Notes under the pieces: generated by a model | Databases searched by the model: none | The model's input: the letters and a program-made list of their open reading frames with translations, nothing else | What the model was told of the DNA's origin: nothing | Shown here: in pieces, positions 59,712-64,000 of the stretch | Position numbering within the stretch: the stretch's first letter is position 1 | Layout of the letters: every line of letters begins with the position of its first letter | Position numbers and translations under genes: made by a program | Assembly (NCBI GenBank): GCA_050250755.1 | Contig: JBFWOB010000006.1 | Location: 1 to 64,000, forward strand | Length of the DNA stretch: 64,000 nucleotides | Reading direction: 5' to 3' | Origin: Ga0077555 sp050250755 | GTDB lineage: Bacteria; Pseudomonadota; Alphaproteobacteria; Rhizobiales; Hyphomicrobiaceae

Positions 59712-60554
59712 ATGCAGGACACTGCCGCTAACACGAAGGCGACCCAGGAAACGGCTACAGTACTGGCGATCAATAACATCGAGGTCGTCTACGACAACGT
59801 CGTGCTCGTGTTGAAGGGCGTCTCGCTCGACGTACGGCGTGGCGCAATCACGACCCTGCTCGGCGCGAACGGTGCTGGTAAGTCGACGACGCTCAAGGCG
59901 ATCTCAGGCATCCTTTTCACGGAGCGCGGTAGCATTACAAAGGGGGCGATCACTCTCGAAGGGATGCCGATCCATGGTCGGCGTCCCTTCGAGGTGACGA
60001 AACTCGGCATTGCGCAAGTGTTCGAGGGGCGACGTGTCTTCGAGAGCTTGAGCTCGGAGGAAAATCTGATCGCGGGGGCGCACATAGAGCGCGACAGCGC
60101 GAAGATACGCGACGGTATCGAACGTGTTTTTACCTACTTTCCACGTATCAAGGAACGACGAAATCAACTTGCCGGTTATCTTTCGGGTGGCGAGCAGCAA
60201 ATGCTTGTCATCGGGCGAGCGCTCATGTCCAGTCCGAAATTGGTACTGCTGGATGAGCCGTCGCTTGGGCTCGCCCCGATGCTGGTCGAGGAGATTTTCG
60301 GTATCGTCAAGCGGTTGGTGGCGGAGCAGGGGCTTTCGGTGCTCCTCGTGGAGCAGAACGCGACCATGGCGCTGACCGTCGCGGACCACGGCTACGTAAT
60401 GGAGAACGGGCGTATCGTTCTCGAAGGCTCGGCGGAGCAACTGCGGTCCAACTCGGACATACGGGAGTTCTATCTCGGGCTTAACGAGGGTGGCGCCAAG
60501 AAGTCTTATCGCGATGTGAAACACTACAAGCGTCGCAAGCGCTGGTTAAGCTGA
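59712..60554 (+). CDS. livF: Liv-type ABC transporter ATPase (LivF-like)
   Basis: 280 residues. Walker A GANGAGKSTTLKA, Q loop AQVFEGRRVFE, signature LSGGEQQMLVIGRAL, Walker B LVLLDEPSLGLAP and the H-loop equivalent LLVEQNATMAL are intact. A basic C-terminal tail (SYRDVKHYKRRKRWLS) is longer than in E. coli LivF but typical of this alphaproteobacterial group. The ATG at 59712 follows GGGGTGAG; the frame extends to 59667. It closes the operon before the LLM gene. Confidence 0.93.
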   Translation: MQDTAANTKATQETATVLAINNIEVVYDNVVLVLKGVSLDVRRGAITTLLGANGAGKSTTLKAISGILFTERGSITKGAITLEGMPIHGRRPFEVTKLGIAQVFEGRRVFESLSSEENLIAGAHIERDSAKIRDGIERVFTYFPRIKERRNQLAGYLSGGEQQMLVIGRALMSSPKLVLLDEPSLGLAPMLVEEIFGIVKRLVAEQGLSVLLVEQNATMALTVADHGYVMENGRIVLEGSAEQLRSNSDIREFYLGLNEGGAKKSYRDVKHYKRRKRWLS

Positions 60555-60654
60555 AGCGGTTGCGTACGAAGCAGCGGCGCGCTCAAATAGCCCGATAATC
60601 TTATCCTACGCCGGCCATCGGGGCCGATCGGCGGTTCGATATGGGAGACGCGCC

Positions 60655-61827
60655 ATGATCACGAAGTTCGACAGCCTTTTCGCGGGGCATACCGATCTCG
60701 AGAACTGCGGTTACCAGGGCACGCCGATCAACGAACGGCGCTACGATAACGAGCATCTTGCATCGTCACTGTTCAAGGCCGAGGCGATGGCACAGATGAT
60801 GGACCGCAACGGCTACGACACGTTCTGGATGGCGGAGCATCATTTCCAGCGCGAAGGCACGGAGTGCATACCGAACGTACTGATGATGGCGCTGCACCTG
60901 GCGCACCGCACGACGAAGCTTCGGATCGGCTGTGGTTTCAATATCGGGCCGATGTGGCACCCGTTGCGGCTTGCGGAAGACTATGCGGTGGCTGACATCC
61001 TGACGGGCGGGCGCGTCACGTTCGGTCTCGGGCGCGGTTATCATACGCGCGAGGTCGAGACCTTCGGGGCGCCGCTGAGAGACCAGGCCGCGAACCGCGA
61101 GCTGTTCGAGGAGCAGGTCGAAATCATTTTCAAGGCCTTCAACGAGGAGAGTTTCAGTCACGAGGGCAAGAACTACACGCTGCCTGCGCGCGTGCCCTAT
61201 CGCGGCTACGACCTCAAGGACATGACGCTCGTACCGCGACCGTTCCGATTGCCGGTGGAGTGCTGGCAGCCGATCCAGGGCGGCACCATGCGTGCGTTCG
61301 AGTTCATGGCGAAATATGGCATCCAAGGCGTGCTCGGCGGCGGCTCTTCGGAAGGCGGCGCGATGCACCAGATGATCGTCGACTGGCAGACGGCGCATCG
61401 GAAAGTGAAAGGTACTGAACTCAAGCTCGGTGAGGGCCTTGCCATCGGCTACCACTTCATGATCGCGGAGACACGCGAGAAGGCCATGGAGGTGGTCGCG
61501 AAATACTACGAAGAGAACATGAAAATGTTCGGCGAGCTGAGGCTGGCGCGATCGCTTTCTCAGGAGCAGATCGAGGCGATGCGTGATCCCAGCAAAGCCA
61601 AAGGCGTAAAGCTGCCGACAATCGAGGATGCCGAGGCGACGGGCGGGTTCTTGTGCGGACCGGCAGAGCTTATCATCGAGAAACTGAAGGTTATCGAGCG
61701 CAAGTATCCGGGCCTCGAGCGCGTGAACATGAGCATGCCGGTGGGCGTGCCGCTCAATATGTGGCTCGACCAGCACGAGCGCCTCGCGAAAGAGGTCATG
61801 CCAGCCTTCAATATCAAGAAACACTGA
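60655..61827 (+). CDS. LLM-class flavin-dependent oxidoreductase (luciferase-like)
   Basis: 390 residues. TIM-barrel motifs include YDTFWMAEHHFQREGTECIPNVLMMALHLAHRTTKLRIGCGFNIGPMWHPLRLAEDYAVADILTGGRVTFGLGRGY, close to luciferase-like alkanal monooxygenases and F420/FMN-dependent members. WMAEHHFQREG is the classic bacterial luciferase His-containing loop. It probably inserts oxygen into, or dehydrogenates, the compound taken up by the upstream transporter; this is inference. GGGAG precedes the ATG at 60655, 100 bp after livF on the same strand. No flavin reductase gene is adjacent. Confidence 0.9.
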   Translation: MITKFDSLFAGHTDLENCGYQGTPINERRYDNEHLASSLFKAEAMAQMMDRNGYDTFWMAEHHFQREGTECIPNVLMMALHLAHRTTKLRIGCGFNIGPMWHPLRLAEDYAVADILTGGRVTFGLGRGYHTREVETFGAPLRDQAANRELFEEQVEIIFKAFNEESFSHEGKNYTLPARVPYRGYDLKDMTLVPRPFRLPVECWQPIQGGTMRAFEFMAKYGIQGVLGGGSSEGGAMHQMIVDWQTAHRKVKGTELKLGEGLAIGYHFMIAETREKAMEVVAKYYEENMKMFGELRLARSLSQEQIEAMRDPSKAKGVKLPTIEDAEATGGFLCGPAELIIEKLKVIERKYPGLERVNMSMPVGVPLNMWLDQHERLAKEVMPAFNIKKH

Positions 61828-61840
61828 GATCGGGCGCAAC

Positions 61841-61868
61841 CGGACGGGCTGCATAGACAGCCTGTCCG
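61841..61868. terminator. Strong hairpin between convergent LLM and OmpA genes
   Basis: CGGACGGGCTG and CAGCCTGTCCG form an 11-bp stem with one G-U pair and the loop CATAGA. It lies between stops at 61827 and 61891, so it probably serves both genes, though no perfect T tract follows on either side. Confidence 0.55.
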
Positions 61869-61890
61869 AAAGGGAGCAGCTTTTGTCGAA

Positions 61891-62946
61891 TTACTCGGCG
61901 AGGCGCAGCTCGACGCGACGATCGGCCTGATAAATTTCCTGGATCGAGGCCGTCTTGCGGTCGATACCCTGGTAGGGCTCGGATTTCCCCCGCGCGAGCA
62001 GGGACAAGTCGCCAGTGTAGCCGTTCTTGCGCAAGAAGGCGTGTATCGCCTCGAGGCGCCGGCGCGAGAGGTCGAGATTGTAGTCGTCGCTACCGCGAAT
62101 GTCAGCATGTCCCGACAGCGTGATGGTGTGCGGCTTCACGATGCGCACATATTCGGCGAGGAGATGAGCTGCGCGCATGCCTTCGGGTGACATGGTCGCT
62201 TCGCCGGTCACGAATGTGATGGGAACCGGGACAATGTTGGCTTCCGGTTTTGCACTTTCACCCTGAGCGCTGGTCGTTCGCGCACGCTCGACCATAGCCG
62301 CAAACTCGTTGACAGCGCGCGTCTCGGCTGTCGGAGCCCGAGGGGGAAGGATCGGCCGCGCCTTGGGGGCAGCGGCAGCGAGCTCGACGCGTCCCGACCC
62401 TTCGGGCACCTGGAGCGTCACGGTCGGGCTTTCCATTCCGGTTACGCTGGCGGAGGAATCAGACGTAACACTGAGGCTGAGCGGGCCTGCTTTGAAGGGG
62501 TGCGTAATGATGCCAGACCACTGGCCGTCCTCTGATGCGGTCACCACCGCGACGACCTCGCCGTTGGCGCGGATCGAAACGCGACTTCCGGCGGGTGCCC
62601 GCCCGCCGATCACGGAAACGCCCCCAGCATCAATGCGCGCAAAGTCGATTTTCAGAGGATCTTGAGGTTCCTGGGCGGCTGCGGGTGGGTTCGCTGGAGC
62701 CTCCGACACTGCATCGGGCGTCATGTCAGAGGTATCTGGGCGCCCGGCTGAGGCGACCTGTCGGGTGTCGGTCGCTGTTGCTTTTGAGGCCACAGGGGCC
62801 TCGTCTTGTTCGGTTGCAGTCCCCCAAGACAGAAGACTTGTGATGTCGATCTGGGGTATCTTCAACTCGCCCTGAAATGCGAGCACACCGAGCCCGAAAG
62901 TGCAAAGCAGGGCGGCGGGAATGAGTACACGCGAGGCTCGGCGCAT
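61891..62946 (-). CDS. OmpA-domain envelope protein with N-terminal membrane anchor
   Basis: 351 residues. The N terminus (RVLIPAALLCTFGLGVLAFQG) is a membrane anchor or signal. A Pro/Ala/Ser-rich stretch and an Ig/BON-like beta segment (VSVIGGRAPAGSRVSIRANGEVVAVVTASEDGQWSGIITHPF) follow. The C-terminal OmpA domain binds peptidoglycan: ITFVTGEATMSPEGMRAAHLLAEYV, HTITLSGHADIRGSDDYNLDLSRRRLEAIHAFL and GRGKSEP-type loop as ARGKSEPYQGIDRKTASIQEIYQADRRVEL. It probably bridges the membrane and cell wall. The start at 62946 gives the best signal. Function beyond cell-wall attachment is unknown. Confidence 0.87.
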   Translation of the reverse strand: MRRASRVLIPAALLCTFGLGVLAFQGELKIPQIDITSLLSWGTATEQDEAPVASKATATDTRQVASAGRPDTSDMTPDAVSEAPANPPAAAQEPQDPLKIDFARIDAGGVSVIGGRAPAGSRVSIRANGEVVAVVTASEDGQWSGIITHPFKAGPLSLSVTSDSSASVTGMESPTVTLQVPEGSGRVELAAAAPKARPILPPRAPTAETRAVNEFAAMVERARTTSAQGESAKPEANIVPVPITFVTGEATMSPEGMRAAHLLAEYVRIVKPHTITLSGHADIRGSDDYNLDLSRRRLEAIHAFLRKNGYTGDLSLLARGKSEPYQGIDRKTASIQEIYQADRRVELRLAE

Positions 62947-63174
62947 AGTTTGCTACCCGCAAACAGGAGAGCTCAATTTGATGACATGTTTCTCTGTAGC
63001 CCTGTTGCGCGGACACTGCAAGGACGGTCAGCTTATTGATGCGTTGAGCATTTTTCTTCCTAAATCGAGTTGGGACAGGTCACGCGGCGGGTGAATGGAG
63101 ACATGAGTCGGCCCGGGCCCAAAAGGGACCGCCGATTATCCCGACAGTGGCAGCCACAAGGAAGGGAGCGCGCA

Positions 63175-63726
63175 TTGTTCTCGAAATGCGATCGTCTCGG
63201 CGTGAACAGTCGCCAGCTCCGCATGCTCGCGGGGCTCGTCGGCCTGCTTGCCGCGATGGTTATCGCGCCGGCCCTTGGCGATGCGTTGGGCGACTGCAAC
63301 GAAGCGGAGATTCCCGCGGCGCGCGTCGCCGGTTGCACGGTCATTATCGAAGCCGGGCCGTCATCGGATGTGCTCGGCGTGGCGCTGATGAACCGCGGCA
63401 TAGGTCATGCGGCGGAAGGCGATCTCGACGCGGCCTTGGCCGATTTCGATGCGGCTCTGGAAGCGGCTCCGGGAATGGTCGAAGGCTTCTACAACCGCGG
63501 TAATGTCAATCTCGATCTCGGTAAGAACGAGGACGCTATCCGGGATTTCAGCAACGTCATCGACGCCGAGCCACGCTTTGCCCTGGGGTGGCTCAACCGG
63601 GGGCTGGCGCGTGAGCAGAAAGGCGACAAGATTGGCGCAAAGCGCGACATCGAGCGAGCATTGGCGCTCAACGCCTCACTCGACGCCGGGCGACGCGCTC
63701 TCGCCCGGCTGAAAAGGGTGCGGTGA
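63175..63726 (+). CDS. Secreted tetratricopeptide-repeat protein
   Basis: 183 residues from a TTG at 63175 with GGAAGGGAG about 6 nt upstream; an ATG at 63103 is the alternative, with a worse-spaced GGAG. A hydrophobic signal (RMLAGLVGLLAAMVIAPALGDALG) precedes about three TPR units: ALMNRGIGHAAEGDLDAALADFDAALEAAPG, GFYNRGNVNLDLGKNEDAIRDFSNVIDAEPR and GWLNRGLAREQKGDKIGAKRDIERALALN. These scaffold protein contacts, here probably in the periplasm. A Cys pair (GDCNEAEIPAARVAGC) follows the signal. The partner is unknown. Confidence 0.82.
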   Translation: MFSKCDRLGVNSRQLRMLAGLVGLLAAMVIAPALGDALGDCNEAEIPAARVAGCTVIIEAGPSSDVLGVALMNRGIGHAAEGDLDAALADFDAALEAAPGMVEGFYNRGNVNLDLGKNEDAIRDFSNVIDAEPRFALGWLNRGLAREQKGDKIGAKRDIERALALNASLDAGRRALARLKRVR

Positions 63727-63764
63727 TAACAGTCGACGGAAGGTTATGCCCGGCGAACCGACGC

Positions 63765-64000
63765 TCAACCCCCGCGAAGCTTGTAATCCGGCCGCACGTA
63801 GCCCGCGTCCTTCAGCGCCTTCTGGCAATGAGACGACAACGCCCTGCCATTGGCTTCCATGCAGCGACGAAGCTCGTCGGATCCCAAGGCATACGGGGAG
63901 CAATATCGGAAGTAGTCGTCACGGCACTGGTTCTCGACCGCGGCGGGATATGTCGACTGCTGTGCGTGCGCGGGCGCGATCCACAGCGTGGCGGCGGCTG
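63765..64000 (-). CDS. Cys-rich secreted protein, 5' end beyond the window (partial)
   Basis: The last 78 residues of a minus-strand gene whose start lies past base 64000. It shows the end of a signal peptide (LWIAPAHAQQ) and then a short mature part with four Cys: NQCRDDYFRYCSPYA, RRCMEANGRALSSHCQ. The C-x7-C / C-x11-C pattern resembles the cysteine-rich repeat of small secreted alphaproteobacterial proteins. It ends YVRPDYKLRGG. The stop codon at 63765-63767 is on the minus strand and converges on the TPR gene. Function unknown. Confidence 0.75.
   Translation of the reverse strand, partial: AAATLWIAPAHAQQSTYPAAVENQCRDDYFRYCSPYALGSDELRRCMEANGRALSSHCQKALKDAGYVRPDYKLRGG

Noticed and set aside
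60766..61854. A 362-codon minus-strand frame over the second LLM gene
   Set aside because: It is antisense to the luciferase-like motifs, ends inside them and has a shadow-type composition.
1..64000. Mobile elements, prophage, CRISPR arrays, tRNA or rRNA genes
   Set aside because: No transposase, integrase, direct-repeat array or clover-leaf/rRNA signature was found on reading; the only repeats are the two intergenic copies reported.

Overview
This window looks like chromosomal DNA of an alphaproteobacterium of the order Hyphomicrobiales (Hyphomicrobiaceae or Xanthobacteraceae-like). The reasons are its high GC content, the glnB-glnA pair, a GyrA with an alphaproteobacterial QRDR and an acidic CTD insertion, a fused MrpAB-type antiporter, and many branched-chain-type ABC, LLM-flavin and NIPSNAP genes. 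This placement is inference from gene content; no rRNA is present. I see no tRNA, rRNA, CRISPR array, transposase, integrase or phage gene.

Layout. 0-3 kb: an HPF/RaiA-type ribosome factor, an S9 peptidase and an AHSA1/START protein, all on the minus strand. 3.5-9.9 kb: gltB-gltD, glutamate synthase. 10-14.5 kb: small accessory oxidoreductase genes (DUF-type, SnoaL-like, a GMC oxidoreductase with a four-cysteine motif, an alpha/beta hydrolase, a double NIPSNAP protein). 14.7-26.8 kb: an L,D-transpeptidase, rimO, a degenerate CDF transporter homologue, a GNAT protein, a PRC-barrel protein, gyrA, a Zn-phospholipase-C-like/DUF4332 fusion and the NAD(P)HX repair enzyme. 27.1-29 kb: glnB-glnA behind a near-consensus sigma-54 promoter. 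With gltBD this gives the window the full GS-GOGAT ammonium route plus its PII sensor.

30-42 kb is a divergent catabolic/uptake cluster. Leftward run thiolase-like protein, DUF35 protein, LLM flavin monooxygenase and an orphan Bug-type binding protein. Rightward run an SMP-30-type lactonase, a beta-hydroxyacid dehydrogenase, a Tat-exported binding protein with its ABC permease and ATPase, and an HdrC-like/HdrB-like iron-sulfur pair. Several members have lost canonical active-site or metal residues in ways that suggest altered chemistry. This is my best candidate for an undescribed system.

42.5-49.4 kb: a universal stress protein directly upstream of a complete, translationally overlapped mrpA(B)CDEFG Na+/H+ antiporter operon. 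49.5-52 kb: an AAA NTPase, msrB and an unrecognised secreted protein. 52-61.8 kb: a Rieske oxygenase alpha subunit, then a Liv-type ABC transporter (livG-ligase-livH-livM-livK-livF) with an acyl-CoA ligase gene overlapping livG, then a second LLM flavoprotein; this looks like an uptake-activation-oxidation module for a carboxylic acid. 61.9-64 kb: an OmpA-domain protein, a TPR protein and a truncated Cys-rich secreted protein at the window edge.

Two copies of a dispersed intergenic repeat of about 110 bp lie at 1-110 and 23438-23547. Start codons were chosen by Shine-Dalgarno spacing and family length; alternatives are noted where they matter.
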